This document shows, one piece after another, positions 26,419 through 36,548 of a stretch of 64,000 bases of DNA. The translations under genes and the position numbers were made by a program. Numbering within the stretch: position 1 is the stretch's first letter; every line of letters begins with the position of its first letter. The notes under the pieces were generated by a model. That model had not been told where the DNA came from and did not search any database. It was given only the letters and a program-made list of their open reading frames with translations. This stretch comes from an uncultured Collinsella sp. (GTDB lineage: Bacteria > Actinomycetota > Coriobacteriia > Coriobacteriales > Coriobacteriaceae): positions 1-64,000 of the forward strand of contig UQLA01000002.1 of assembly GCA_900541745.1 (NCBI GenBank), given 5' to 3'.

Positions 26419-29400
26419 ATGAACCTGAAGAGCTTTGATAACCAAAACGAGCTGCTTAAAGATGGTCTTATTGAAGCAATCAATAACGGTGACCGTATTT
26501 CGGTTGCCGCGGCACTGTTCTCGATTTATGGATATGGCGAGCTCAAGAAGCAGCTGGAGTCTTGCGATTCCTTTCGATTCATCTATACAGAGCCGACGTT
26601 CTTATCCGTCAAGGCCCAAAAGGAACAGCGTGAATACTACATTCCGCGCATGGGCCGCGAGAGCAGCATCGGAGGTACGGATCTCGAGATCAAGCTCAAG
26701 AACGAACTCAGGCAGAAGGCCGTCGCTCGCGAATGTGCCGAGTGGATCAGGCAGAAGGCGAAATTCCGCTCGTATAGGGATGCCAATCGCGCGGCCGGTG
26801 GCTATCTCGTCGTCGACAGTGCCGAGCCTGCGGCGTTCCAGCCTATCGAAGGCCTGACAACGTCCGCCTTGGGCACAACACCCAGCAAGCAACTTACCAT
26901 GACTATGGGTATCCCGGGGGACATGGCGCGCCAGTACCTGTGCCAGTTCAATGCCGCTTGGGATTCGGGCGAGCTTGAGGACGTTACCCAAGCGGTAATC
27001 GACTCCATCTCCACCATGTATCGCGAGAACCCACCCGAGCTGGTCTACTACGCAGCGCTCTACCGCATCTTCAGTGAGTTCCTCGAGGACGTCTCGGTGG
27101 ATGACCTCGCAAAAGAGGGGACCGGCTTCAAGGAGAGCAAAGTCTGGAACCTGCTCTACGATTTCCAGCAGGACGCGGCCCTGGCCATCATCAACAAACT
27201 CCAGACCTACAACGGCTGCATCCTTGCAGACAGCGTCGGCCTGGGCAAGACGTTCACTGCCCTCGCGGTCGTTAAGTACTATGAGCTGCTCAACCGCAAC
27301 GTGCTCGTGCTCTGCCCCAAGCGCCTTTCCGACAACTGGCTCACATACAAAAAGAACTACGTTAACAACCCCATCGCCGCCGATCGCCTGCGCTACGACG
27401 TGCTCTACCACACCGATCTGTCCCGTGACAAGGGACTGACGGTTGAGGGCAACGACCTCGAGAAGTTCAACTGGGGCGCCTACGATCTCGTCGTCATCGA
27501 CGAGTCCCATAACTTCCGCAACGGTGCAGACACCTCGTCCAAGGTCGAGGACGAGACGCAGGGAAATCGCTTTGAGAGGCTCCTCAACAAGGTTATCAAG
27601 GACGGAGTCGAGACGAAGGTTCTGATGCTTTCGGCAACCCCCGTCAACAACAGGTTCCGCGATCTGCACAACCAGCTCAAGCTCGCCTATCAGGGCGACC
27701 CCGACGCATGGTCGAAAAAGCTCGGACTCGACAAGCCGGTCGACCAGGTATTCCGCGACGCGCAGGCGGCGTTTCGCGACTGGTCGGAGCTGCCCGCGGC
27801 CGATAGGACCACGACGGCGCTGACGGATCGGCTCGACTTCAACTTCTTCCAGATTCTTGACCGTGTTACCGTCGCGCGCTCGCGCAGACATGTGCAGCGC
27901 TACTACGATGTATCCGCGATCGGTCCGTTCCCCAAAAGGCTTAAGCCGGTATCGTTGCGGCCGAGTCTGGCCACCTCGGACGAGGCAGGCACCTACTCGC
28001 AGATAGCCGACACGCTCGCCTCGCTCACGCTCGCGGTCTACTTGCCCACGGTCTATCTCCATCCCAGTGCGGCGCCCAAGTACGCCGATGGGCATGGTCG
28101 CCCTCCCACCAGCGGCCGCGAGCAGGGAATGGTCAAGCTCATGTCCTCCATTCTGCTCAAGCGCCTGGAGAGCTCCGTCTACGCCTTTGAGATCACGCTG
28201 GGCAAGATCATCGAGGTCATTAGGCACAATCTAAAGGTTATTGAGGACTATCGCGCCGGCGCGTCTGGCGCGTCGGTCGAGGGCGTCGAGTCCTTTGAGT
28301 ATGAGGAGGGGGACACCGACTTTACGGTCGGCACCAAGAGCAGGTTCTCGCTCGAGGACATGGACTGGATCAGCTGGGAGCGCGATATGCTCAAGGACCT
28401 CGAGGCGCTCGAGGGCATCCGCCAGCTCATCGCCCCGATCGATGCCGAGCATGACGCGAAACTGGCTGAGCTCAGACGCGTTATCGCGGACAAGGTCGAG
28501 AACCCCATTAACCCGGGTAACAAGAAGCTGCTGATCTTTACGGCGTTCGCGGATACGGCGGACTACCTCTACGAGAACATCGGCGCCTACGTAGAGGATC
28601 GCTATGGACTCGAGGTTGCGGAGGTCGCCGGCGGTTCGCAGAGCGCCCGCTGCTCGGTCGAGGGTGTCCGCAACGACATGAACGAAGTCATCACCTGCTT
28701 CAGTCCCGTGTCGAAGGACCGCGACGTTGCGTATCCGAGGCTCAAGGGCAAGGACATCGACGTGCTCATCGCGACTGACTGCATCTCTGAGGGTCAGAAC
28801 CTGCAGGACTGCGACTGCGTCATCAACTACGACATCCACTGGAACCCGGTGCGCATCGTGCAGCGCTTCGGCCGCGTTGACCGCATCGGTTCCAAGAACG
28901 CCTGCATCCAGCTCATCAACTTCTGGCCCGACGTGGAGCTCGACGAGTACATCAACCTCAAGGCGCGCGTGGAGAACAAGATGCATGCGTTGGTTATGGC
29001 GTCGACGGGCGACGACGACTATATCAACGAGGATGAGAAGGGCGACCTGGAGTACCGCCGCCAGCAGCTCGAGCGCATGAAGGACGAGGTCGTCGATCTG
29101 GAGGACGCCCAGGGTGGCATCTCCATCACCGACCTCGGTCTCAACGACTTCCGTATGGACTTGGTCGAGTATCGGAAGGAACATCCCGAGATCGAGAACA
29201 TCCCGTACGGCATCGAGGCGGTCGCTGCCGGCGAAGAGCCGGGCACGATATTTGTGCTGCGCAACGCGAACGGCAACATCGACCGCCTCTCCGGCAACCC
29301 CATCCACCCCTTCTACCTCGTGTACGTCGGCGAGGACGGGTCGATTCTGCATGGCTATGCCACGCCCAAGGACATCCTGGACGAGATGAGGCGAATCTGT

Positions 29401-29646
29401 CGAGGCGTCAAGGAGCCGGTCGAGGGCCTGTGCCGCGCCTACAATGCCCAGACTAATGACGGGCGCGACATGACGGCCCAGGCGGACTTGCTGGCAAGCG
29501 CGATCGGCTCCATCGTCGAGGGCAAAAACGAATCCGATATCGATAGCTTCTTCAGTGGCGGGACGACCGGCTTTTTGGAGAACGACATCGAGGGCATCGA
29601 CGACTTTGAGCTCGTGTGCTTCCTGGTGGTGAAAAGGCCATGCTAG
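26419..29646 (+). CDS. SNF2-type (PLD-like N-terminus) helicase of the restriction island
   Basis: The protein has 1075 residues. The N-terminal ~150 residues resemble the phospholipase D-like module of helicase-associated defence proteins (DRISVAAALFSIYGYGELKKQL), with no clear HKD. The superfamily 2 core has Walker A ADSVGLGKTFTAL (~275), the DEAH box variant VIDESHNFRNG, LSATPVNNRFRDLHNQL, and in RecA2 ATDCISEGQNLQDCD and QRFGRVDRIGS. DNA translocation is inferred. The ATG at 26419 follows AAGGG. The stop overlaps the next gene by seven bases (ATGCTAG). Confidence 0.88.
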   Translation: MNLKSFDNQNELLKDGLIEAINNGDRISVAAALFSIYGYGELKKQLESCDSFRFIYTEPTFLSVKAQKEQREYYIPRMGRESSIGGTDLEIKLKNELRQKAVARECAEWIRQKAKFRSYRDANRAAGGYLVVDSAEPAAFQPIEGLTTSALGTTPSKQLTMTMGIPGDMARQYLCQFNAAWDSGELEDVTQAVIDSISTMYRENPPELVYYAALYRIFSEFLEDVSVDDLAKEGTGFKESKVWNLLYDFQQDAALAIINKLQTYNGCILADSVGLGKTFTALAVVKYYELLNRNVLVLCPKRLSDNWLTYKKNYVNNPIAADRLRYDVLYHTDLSRDKGLTVEGNDLEKFNWGAYDLVVIDESHNFRNGADTSSKVEDETQGNRFERLLNKVIKDGVETKVLMLSATPVNNRFRDLHNQLKLAYQGDPDAWSKKLGLDKPVDQVFRDAQAAFRDWSELPAADRTTTALTDRLDFNFFQILDRVTVARSRRHVQRYYDVSAIGPFPKRLKPVSLRPSLATSDEAGTYSQIADTLASLTLAVYLPTVYLHPSAAPKYADGHGRPPTSGREQGMVKLMSSILLKRLESSVYAFEITLGKIIEVIRHNLKVIEDYRAGASGASVEGVESFEYEEGDTDFTVGTKSRFSLEDMDWISWERDMLKDLEALEGIRQLIAPIDAEHDAKLAELRRVIADKVENPINPGNKKLLIFTAFADTADYLYENIGAYVEDRYGLEVAEVAGGSQSARCSVEGVRNDMNEVITCFSPVSKDRDVAYPRLKGKDIDVLIATDCISEGQNLQDCDCVINYDIHWNPVRIVQRFGRVDRIGSKNACIQLINFWPDVELDEYINLKARVENKMHALVMASTGDDDYINEDEKGDLEYRRQQLERMKDEVVDLEDAQGGISITDLGLNDFRMDLVEYRKEHPEIENIPYGIEAVAAGEEPGTIFVLRNANGNIDRLSGNPIHPFYLVYVGEDGSILHGYATPKDILDEMRRICRGVKEPVEGLCRAYNAQTNDGRDMTAQADLLASAIGSIVEGKNESDIDSFFSGGTTGFLENDIEGIDDFELVCFLVVKRPC

Positions 29647-30236
29647 GACTTCCGGCCACGACCGAGGTGGGTAGGCGCCTGCCCAAAGAGGCCTTCTACC
29701 GCCATATGGAGGTCGACGCCGCCACTCGGCGCGACCTTACGGGCGGCGTGGCGGCAATTACCGTTGCGAACTCCATCAAGCCGGCGACGACCAACATCGC
29801 GGACGGCAAGACGGTGCACGAGATCCTCGTGTTAAGGATCGATCCCAAGGGCGAACGGGTGCCCGAGCGAGCCGTGCGCTTGGTGAGCGGGGCGACGCCC
29901 AACAAGGCCGTGATTGTCGACGGCGGGTCCGGCGATATCGCGATTTGTGAGGAGGGCCGTCTGCTGGGGGCGCGAGACGTCGAGCGTCTTGCCTTGAACG
30001 GTTTCGACCTTGATATGGTGTGGGATTCCATGCTTGCCCAGGTCGCGCTCGGAGAATTCGATGGTCATAACGTATGGGCGAGAATCAATCGCCGTGAGAA
30101 AATAGACGGGCTGCGCGCGGAGGTTTCCGCGCTCGACACCAAGGCCCGCAGGGAACGTCAGATTGTTCGAAAGAATGAGCTGTTTGCACAGATGAAAAGG
30201 AAGCAAGCCGAGCTTAGGCGGCTTGAGGAGGAGTAG
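29640..30236 (+). CDS. DUF4391 family protein of the restriction island
   Basis: The protein has 198 residues. The central part (HEILVLRIDPKGERVPE, NKAVIVDGGSGDIAICEEGRL) is a small mixed domain typical of DUF4391; the C-terminal ~45 residues are a Lys/Glu/Arg-rich coiled coil (KARRERQIVRKNELFAQMKRKQAELRRL with similar flanks). The function is unknown. DUF4391 proteins are often found beside helicase and type III methyltransferase genes, as here. The ATG at 29640 overlaps the helicase stop, so it is translationally coupled. mod starts five bases after its stop. Confidence 0.75.
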   Translation: MLGLPATTEVGRRLPKEAFYRHMEVDAATRRDLTGGVAAITVANSIKPATTNIADGKTVHEILVLRIDPKGERVPERAVRLVSGATPNKAVIVDGGSGDIAICEEGRLLGARDVERLALNGFDLDMVWDSMLAQVALGEFDGHNVWARINRREKIDGLRAEVSALDTKARRERQIVRKNELFAQMKRKQAELRRLEEE

Positions 30237-30241
30237 CAACG

Positions 30242-32124
30242 ATGGAGAAGATCAGCCGGGAGACCCCCGACCTCACGCAGGAGAACATCGCCAAGATCGC
30301 CGTGCTCTTCCCCGATGTGGTGACTGAGACCAAAGATGCTGACGGCAACGTAACCCTCGCGGTCGATTTCGACGCCCTACGCGATGACCTCTCCGGCGAG
30401 GTGGTTGACGGCCCGCGCGAGCGTTATCAGTTCACCTGGCCCGGCAAGCGCGAGGCCAAGCTGGAGGCTCGCCGCCCCATAAAAAAGACCATGCGGCCTT
30501 GCCCCGAGAAGTCCAAGGACTGGGATACGACCGAGAACCTCTACATCGAGGGTGACAACCTCGAGGCGCTCAAGATCATGCGTGAGACCTATGCCGGCAA
30601 GATTAAGCTGGTTTACATCGATCCACCCTACAACACAGGTCACGACTTTGTCTACGACGACGACTTCTCCAAGACGCGCGCGGAATACGATGCCGCGAAC
30701 GGCGACTACGACGAGGAGGGCGGCCGCCTGGTGGCCAACCCCGAGTCCAACGGCCGCTTCCACTCCGACTGGTGCTCGATGATGTATCCCAGACTCATGC
30801 TGGCTAGGGACCTGCTGAGCGAGGATGGGGCAATCTTCATTAGCATCGACGACAACGAGCTGGTCAATTTACAAAAAATGATGGAAGAGCTCTTTGGTGA
30901 AGAGAGTTTCGTGTCAGTTTTGTGTGGGAAAAAATGTATACGACGAAGAATGATTCTGCTGTTGTTTCCAACAAACACGAATATATATGCTGCTATGCAA
31001 AACTAAATCAAGGTTTTACCTTTGAATTGCTGCCCCGCAGCAGTGAAATGGATGCTAGATATACAAATCCAGACGGCGATCCGCGCGGGCCATGGAAAGC
31101 CATCCCGCTCTATGCTAATGGTGAAAGAAAAAATGGAAGATATGAAGTTATATCTCCGTTGACGGGTAAGGTGCATCTTCCGAAGATGAATTCCCATTGG
31201 AGATATAGAAGAGAAGATGTTGACAATTTCATTAAAGACAATCGAATCTATTTTGGTTCCGATGGAAATGGCCAACCGAATCTAAAGAGATTTCTTACTG
31301 AAGTCAAACAGGGGATCAACGTATCCTCTCTTTGGAAGTCGAGCGAAGTTGGTACGAACGATTCTGCAAAGAAAGAAGCCAAATCTCTTTTTTCAGAGGG
31401 CGTGCCATTCGATTTTCCCAAACCATTGTCTTTGATGAAGCGCATTCTCGATATTTGCGCGCCCGAGGATGCGCTCGTCCTCGACTTCTTCTCCGGCTCC
31501 GCCACAACGGCGGAAGCGGTCATGCGGAAGAATGCCGAGGATGGCGGCAATCGTCGCTTCGTTCTCGTTCAACTGCCCGAAGAGACTTCTGCCGGCTGGG
31601 ACAATCTGTGTAACGTCGGCGAGGAGCGCATCCGCCGCGCGGGCGAGAAGATTAAGGCCGAAATCGACAAGGACAACGAACAGCTCGAACTCGGTGCTGA
31701 TCCCAAGTCCGTGCCCGATATCGGTTTCCGCGTGCTGCGTGTAGAGGACTCCTGCCTCAAAGATGAGTTCGCTGCACCGGACCAGTACGACCAGACCCAG
31801 CTCGATCTCTTCGCCGACAATGCCGCCGAAGGCGCTGCGCCGCTTGACCTACTCTTCCAGGTTCTGCCCGCCTTCCGCATTGAGTATTCTGCCAAGATCA
31901 CCGAGTGCGAGCTCGGCGGTAAGATATGCTTCGATGTCAATGACGGCCAGCTCATCGCCTGTTTCGATGAGGATGTCGATACCGTGGCGTTGGAGGCCAT
32001 CGCCAAAGAACGACCGCTTTACGCCGTCTTTCGCGATGCATGTTTCTCCAACGACGCCGCCGTGGCAAACCTCGAGGAACTATTCAAAACCTTCAGCCCT
32101 GACACGATTAAGAAAGTGATTTAG
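30242..32124 (+). pseudogene. Type III (beta-class) DNA methyltransferase Mod, split by a one-base frameshift
   Basis: Two frames together encode a ~627-residue Mod. The first (30242-31006) has the catalytic motif DPPYNTG and ends with out-of-frame residues. The second, continuous from about 30919 to 32124, begins VWEKMYTTKND and contains the AdoMet motif DFFSGSATTAEAV. DPPY before FxGxA is beta-class order. The break lies in the T run at 30918-30921 (GTTTTG): one extra T would restore V-S-V-F-V-W-E-K, the sequence expected in Mod proteins. It could be a true mutation, phase variation or a sequencing error. The middle section (~30860-31440, the recognition domain) is markedly AT-rich. Confidence 0.85.
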
Positions 32125-32129
32125 CGGAC

Positions 32130-32690
32130 GTGGACGGCTTGTTAGGCTTGTTAAACAGTAGCGGATTCTGGACCATCATAGGCGCTGTCATAGCTGCGCT
32201 TTTGGGGATGACGTCGACATACCTTTCTCAGAAACTTGAGAACAATGCAAAGGCTGCCGAGAGGCACTCTGATCGTGTTGAGCGTCTCCGGTGTGAGCAA
32301 ATTGACTGTCTTGAAGGTCTTGGCGAATTGCTGGTTGAATGGGCTCGCTACAGCGGCACCTATTATTCGACTCTTCAAGATGATTTGCTAAAGCATAGCG
32401 ATGACCCTAAGAAAGCCAGGGGCGACGAGGTCGCATCTGAATCGATTAGGCTTGTAACAGGTGAGATTCTGGTTTCGAACGGAAAGATTATTGACTCCGA
32501 AATCAGGGAAAGAGTCCAAGAACTCGTTTCCGAAGTATGCCTGCTTCAAGATCGCGATGCTATTTTTAATTGGGTGATCGGTATGTCGAGAAAAACGATG
32601 GCTATTCAAAATCTGATTGCCCAACGCAGAAGGGCGTTGGAGCTCCAAGGTCTAAGCGCGCAAGAGTTGGCGTTGTTCGGGCGGGTGTAA
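32130..32690 (+). CDS. Membrane-anchored protein of unknown function between mod and res
   Basis: This 186-residue protein has one hydrophobic helix near the N-terminus (GFWTIIGAVIAALLGMTSTYL, ~12-31) followed by a mainly helical, charged soluble part. I do not recognise the family. The start is a GTG at 32130, five bases after the mod stop, with only a weak ribosome site. Base composition is more AT-rich than mod's C-terminal part or res, which suggests a separate origin. Its place inside the mod-res pair implies co-expression. Confidence 0.65.
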   Translation: MDGLLGLLNSSGFWTIIGAVIAALLGMTSTYLSQKLENNAKAAERHSDRVERLRCEQIDCLEGLGELLVEWARYSGTYYSTLQDDLLKHSDDPKKARGDEVASESIRLVTGEILVSNGKIIDSEIRERVQELVSEVCLLQDRDAIFNWVIGMSRKTMAIQNLIAQRRRALELQGLSAQELALFGRV

Positions 32691-32696
32691 AGTTAA

Positions 32697-35600
32697 ATGC
32701 AGTTCAAGTTTAAAATTCAGCCTTATCAGACTGAGGCTGCTCGCGCGGTGACCGATGTCTTTGCCGGTCAGCCCAATTCTGGCGCCTCGCTCTATCTGCG
32801 TGATCTCGGTCGCGCGGTGGGCGGCGACGGCACTGAAGCGCTGCCGGGTCTTGAGACACAGGTCCAGGCATCCGAGGGCTACGCGAATGCCCCGATTGCC
32901 CTTGGCTCTGTTACGCTGCTCGAGAACATTCACAAGGTACAGCGCCGCAATCGCATCGTCGAGTCTTCGTCGCTTGCTGCTGGCCCTGCCCCGGTAAACC
33001 TTGACGTGGAGATGGAGACGGGCACGGGCAAGACCTACGTCTATACCAAGACCATGCTCGAGCTCAACCGCCTCTATGGCTGGACCAAGTTCATCATCGT
33101 GGTGCCGTCCGTCGCCATCCGCGAGGGCGTCTACAAATCGCTCAAGAATACCGAACAGCACTTTTTTGAGCAGTACGGCAAGGCCATCCGCTACTTTGTC
33201 TACAACAGCAGCCGTCTGGGCGATATCGATCGCTTCTCGGCGAGTTCCGATATCAACGTCATGGTCATCAACATGCAGGCGTTCAACACGTCCATGAAGG
33301 AGGGCGGACGCTCCAAGGAGGCCCGCATCATGTACTCCGAGCGCGACGAGTTCGCGAGCCGTCGCCCTATCGACGTGATCGCCGCCAACAACCCCATCGT
33401 CATCCTGGACGAGCCGCAGAAGATGGGCGGTAAGGCCACCCAGGCGGGCATCGCCCGCTTCCGCCCCATCGCGTGCCTCAACTATTCGGCGACGCATCGC
33501 GACCGCCACGACGCCGTCTATGTGCTGGATGCACTCGACGCATTCAACCAGCGTTTGGTCAAGCGCATCGAGGTCAAGGGCTTCGAACTCAAGAACATGC
33601 GCGGTACCGATGGCTATCTATACCTTCAGGACATCAAGATCTCCAAGAACAAGCCACCCCAGGCGGTCATCGAGTTCAAGAGGCTCAACGCCTCTGGCTC
33701 TATCTCCAAGCGCGCACAGGGCTTCTACGAGCAGGACGACATCTATCCGGCGTCCGGCGAGCTCGAGGCTTACCGCGACGGGTTCACCGTGTCCGAGATC
33801 GTTCCGGACAGCGATGCCCAGCTGGGCTACGTCAAGTTCCTCAACGGCATCGAGCTGCGGCGCGGCGACGTCTACGGCGACTCCTCCGATCGCGATATGC
33901 GCCGCGTTCAGATCCGCGAGACTATCAAGAGCCATCTGGAAAAGGAAGAGGCACTGTTCGCGCGCGGCATCAAGTGCCTGTCGCTCTTCTTTATCGATGA
34001 GGTCGCCAAGTACCGCGTCTATGATGACGATGGCGAGGAAGACCTGGGCGAGTACGGCCGAATCTTTGAGGAGGAGTACGTACGCGCCATCGACGAGTAC
34101 GGCCGCGGGCAACAGAACCTCGACGCCTCGCTCGATGCGGGTCTCGGGGAGGTGCGCCGCCGCTACCTGGAATGGCTGCGCGGCATCGACGTCCATGCGA
34201 CGCACAAGGGATACTTCTCCATCGACAAGAAGGGGCATTCGGTTAACTCCAAGCTAAAGCGCAACAGCGATGAGTCCGATGACGAGAGCGCCTACGACCT
34301 CATCCTCAAGGACAAGGAGCGCCTGCTGTCGTTCGATGAGCCCACGCGCTTTATCTTTAGCCACTCCGCCCTGCGCGAGGGCTGGGACAACCCCAACGTG
34401 TTCCAGATTTGCACGCTCAAGCATTCCGACTCCGAGACCGGTAAGCGCCAGGAGGTGGGCCGCGGCCTGCGCCTGTGCGTGAACCGGGAGGGCGAGCGGC
34501 AGGACCTGGAGGCGCTGGGCGAGCAGGAGGTGCAGCGCGTCAACACGCTTACCGTCATCGCCAGCGAGAGCTACAGCGACTTCACGAAGTCCCTGCAGAA
34601 GGACATCAACGATGCCCTGCGCGAGCGTCCCAAGGCGGTCACGGAGGAGTTCCTCAAGGGCTTTGCCGTTCAGGCGGACGAGGAGAAGACCTATGCGCTC
34701 ACGCAGGAAGACGCGCACGATGTCTACTTCGCACTCGTACAGCAAGGCCTCATCGACCGCGAGGGCGTGCCCACGCAAAAGTTCAAGGAATCGGGGCTCA
34801 CGTCCGTTACCGATGACGACTTGCCCGAGCATCTCTATGCCTATCGCAAGGATATCGAAGCGCTGGTGAAGAGCGTCTACGACGAGCATGCGCTCGACGA
34901 CTACATCCGTAACGGCAACGAGCCCAAGGTTCGCGAAAACCCGCTCAACGCCAACTTCGCGCGGGCGGAGTTTCAGGAGCTGTGGAACAAGATCAACTCC
35001 AAACATTCCTACACCGTCGATTTCGATGATGAGGAGTTGCGTGCCAAGGCGATCGACCGAATCAATCGCGAACTGTTTGTGGCCAAGGCGTCTTATATCA
35101 TGACGACCGCCGCGCAACGCTCGACCCAGACGCGGGAGAACCTCGAGCGCGGCGAGTCATTCGGCGATGCCACGAGGCGCGACTACGAGGTGGGCGAGGA
35201 CGCCTCGGGCGTGACGTACGACCTGCTGGGCGAAGTCGCTACCGCGGCACGCATCACGCGCAGGAGCGCGGCGGCGATCCTCAAGGGCATAGCCCCCGTC
35301 AAGTTCCGCATGTTCCGCGATAACCCCGAGGAGTTCATCGCCAAGGTCTCTCGTTGCATCCTGGCAGAGAAGGCGACGATGGTGGTGGACCACATCACGT
35401 ACCATAAGCTCGATGAGCGGTATGACTCCACTATCTTCGCCGAGCGCATGCCCGAGAACGTCGGCCGAGCGCTGGAGACGAGCCGCTGCATCCAGGACTA
35501 CGTGTTCTGGGATTCCGAGGGCGAGCGCGATTTCGCACGAGACCTCGACTCCGCTGAGGGCAAGGTCGCGGTCTACGCCAAGCTGCCGAGGTCCTTTAAG

Positions 35601-35846
35601 ATCCCGACGCCGGTGGGCAACTATGCGCCCGACTGGGCCATCGCGTTTGAGAAGGGGAGCGTGCGCCACGTGTTCTTCGTTGCGGAGACCAAGGGCAGCA
35701 TGGACAGCCTCACGCTGCGCGACATCGAGCGCGGCAAGATTGCCTGCGCCCGCAAGCTCTTCAACGAGTTCTCGGACGAGGATGTGCGCTATGACGTGGT
35801 GCACAGCTACGAGGATTTGCTGGCAGTGATTCAGGGAACGGAGTAA
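32697..35846 (+). CDS. Type III restriction enzyme Res subunit (DEAD helicase plus nuclease)
   Basis: The protein has 1049 residues. The superfamily 2 helicase has Walker A METGTGKTYVYTK (~105), ILDEPQKMGG (~238), YSATHRD (~263), and HSALREGWDNPNVFQ with RQEVGRGLRL (~555-590). The C-terminal ~100 residues carry a PD-(D/E)xK nuclease: APDWAIAFE followed by FFVAETKGS. Res uses ATP to move along DNA between two Mod-bound sites before cutting. The ATG at 32697 begins MQFKFKIQPYQTEAA, the usual Res start. The frame is intact, although mod is broken. Confidence 0.92.
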   Translation: MQFKFKIQPYQTEAARAVTDVFAGQPNSGASLYLRDLGRAVGGDGTEALPGLETQVQASEGYANAPIALGSVTLLENIHKVQRRNRIVESSSLAAGPAPVNLDVEMETGTGKTYVYTKTMLELNRLYGWTKFIIVVPSVAIREGVYKSLKNTEQHFFEQYGKAIRYFVYNSSRLGDIDRFSASSDINVMVINMQAFNTSMKEGGRSKEARIMYSERDEFASRRPIDVIAANNPIVILDEPQKMGGKATQAGIARFRPIACLNYSATHRDRHDAVYVLDALDAFNQRLVKRIEVKGFELKNMRGTDGYLYLQDIKISKNKPPQAVIEFKRLNASGSISKRAQGFYEQDDIYPASGELEAYRDGFTVSEIVPDSDAQLGYVKFLNGIELRRGDVYGDSSDRDMRRVQIRETIKSHLEKEEALFARGIKCLSLFFIDEVAKYRVYDDDGEEDLGEYGRIFEEEYVRAIDEYGRGQQNLDASLDAGLGEVRRRYLEWLRGIDVHATHKGYFSIDKKGHSVNSKLKRNSDESDDESAYDLILKDKERLLSFDEPTRFIFSHSALREGWDNPNVFQICTLKHSDSETGKRQEVGRGLRLCVNREGERQDLEALGEQEVQRVNTLTVIASESYSDFTKSLQKDINDALRERPKAVTEEFLKGFAVQADEEKTYALTQEDAHDVYFALVQQGLIDREGVPTQKFKESGLTSVTDDDLPEHLYAYRKDIEALVKSVYDEHALDDYIRNGNEPKVRENPLNANFARAEFQELWNKINSKHSYTVDFDDEELRAKAIDRINRELFVAKASYIMTTAAQRSTQTRENLERGESFGDATRRDYEVGEDASGVTYDLLGEVATAARITRRSAAAILKGIAPVKFRMFRDNPEEFIAKVSRCILAEKATMVVDHITYHKLDERYDSTIFAERMPENVGRALETSRCIQDYVFWDSEGERDFARDLDSAEGKVAVYAKLPRSFKIPTPVGNYAPDWAIAFEKGSVRHVFFVAETKGSMDSLTLRDIERGKIACARKLFNEFSDEDVRYDVVHSYEDLLAVIQGTE

Positions 35847-35883
35847 TCCCTGATTCCTGTTGCCTTCCGATTGGGGCGTAAAG

Positions 35884-36267
35884 ATGCCGACAGTTATCGA
35901 TATCGATCAATTTCCGACGATGGGAGAACGACGCTACGCGGTGGCGTGGCTGGATTCTTCGATGCCTCATTATGGAAAGCTCGTCTTGGTGGGCAATTGG
36001 GTCCTCGAGACTGAGTGCCTGCATATCTGCTTCTCGGACCCAGATGATATCTCGAAGCACCCTTTTATCGGTCTCGGCTGGGATGGGGTCGATATTCCGC
36101 TCGATGAGCTTTTTGCCGAGGATGTTATTCCTGTTCCCATCAAGCGGTCGAGCGGGCGACGTGACATTTCGAGCCTTTCCGGCATGTTCGAGCCGCAGGT
36201 CGAAAGCATTCTCGGTAGAGAGCGATATGAGGATGACGATGGAGAGTGGGCCGACGTGTCTTCCTAG
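35884..36267 (+). CDS. Small protein of unknown function downstream of res
   Basis: The 127-residue, acidic, soluble protein (MPTVIDIDQFPTMGERRYAVAWLDS...) is not recognised. It has no signal peptide or membrane segment. The ATG at 35884 has GGGGCG upstream. It starts 37 bases after res and is inside the flanking repeats, so it is likely island cargo. Confidence 0.6.
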   Translation: MPTVIDIDQFPTMGERRYAVAWLDSSMPHYGKLVLVGNWVLETECLHICFSDPDDISKHPFIGLGWDGVDIPLDELFAEDVIPVPIKRSSGRRDISSLSGMFEPQVESILGRERYEDDDGEWADVSS

Positions 36268-36279
36268 ATTGTCCGCTCG

Positions 36280-36468
36280 ATGACTCCGACTCGCGAAAAA
36301 ATCTGGCGGGCAGAATCCGAGATGTGGTTGAATACGCGTTTCGGTTACCGTCTCAGCAAGGAGGATTTCGAGGCCATCTTCGAGATCCGTGGGTTGGAGC
36401 CAAATGAATGGACTGGTCGGTTCGTTGAAGACTTGCTGCCGGCCAAATCAAAATGGCGCCGTTGGTGA
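36280..36468 (+). CDS. Very small unknown protein at the end of the island
   Basis: The 62-residue product is rich in charged and aromatic residues (MTPTREKIWRAESEMWLNTRFGYRLS). It starts 12 bases after the previous gene and ends about 80 bases before the right flanking repeat. Composition looks coding, but there is no family evidence. Confidence 0.45.
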   Translation: MTPTREKIWRAESEMWLNTRFGYRLSKEDFEAIFEIRGLEPNEWTGRFVEDLLPAKSKWRRW

Positions 36469-36548
36469 ATCTTATTGCTCAATTATCTGGTGGCTTGCAT
36501 TGCGGTTTGGGAGTCGTCGATTCATGACTCGAGGTTCTGCATGTCCAA

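Noticed and set aside
30926..30936. Programmed -1 frameshift in mod at GGGAAAAAAT
   Set aside because: Slippage would need a first-position mismatch and would give a sequence lacking the conserved V-W-E-K; a missing T just upstream fits the family better.
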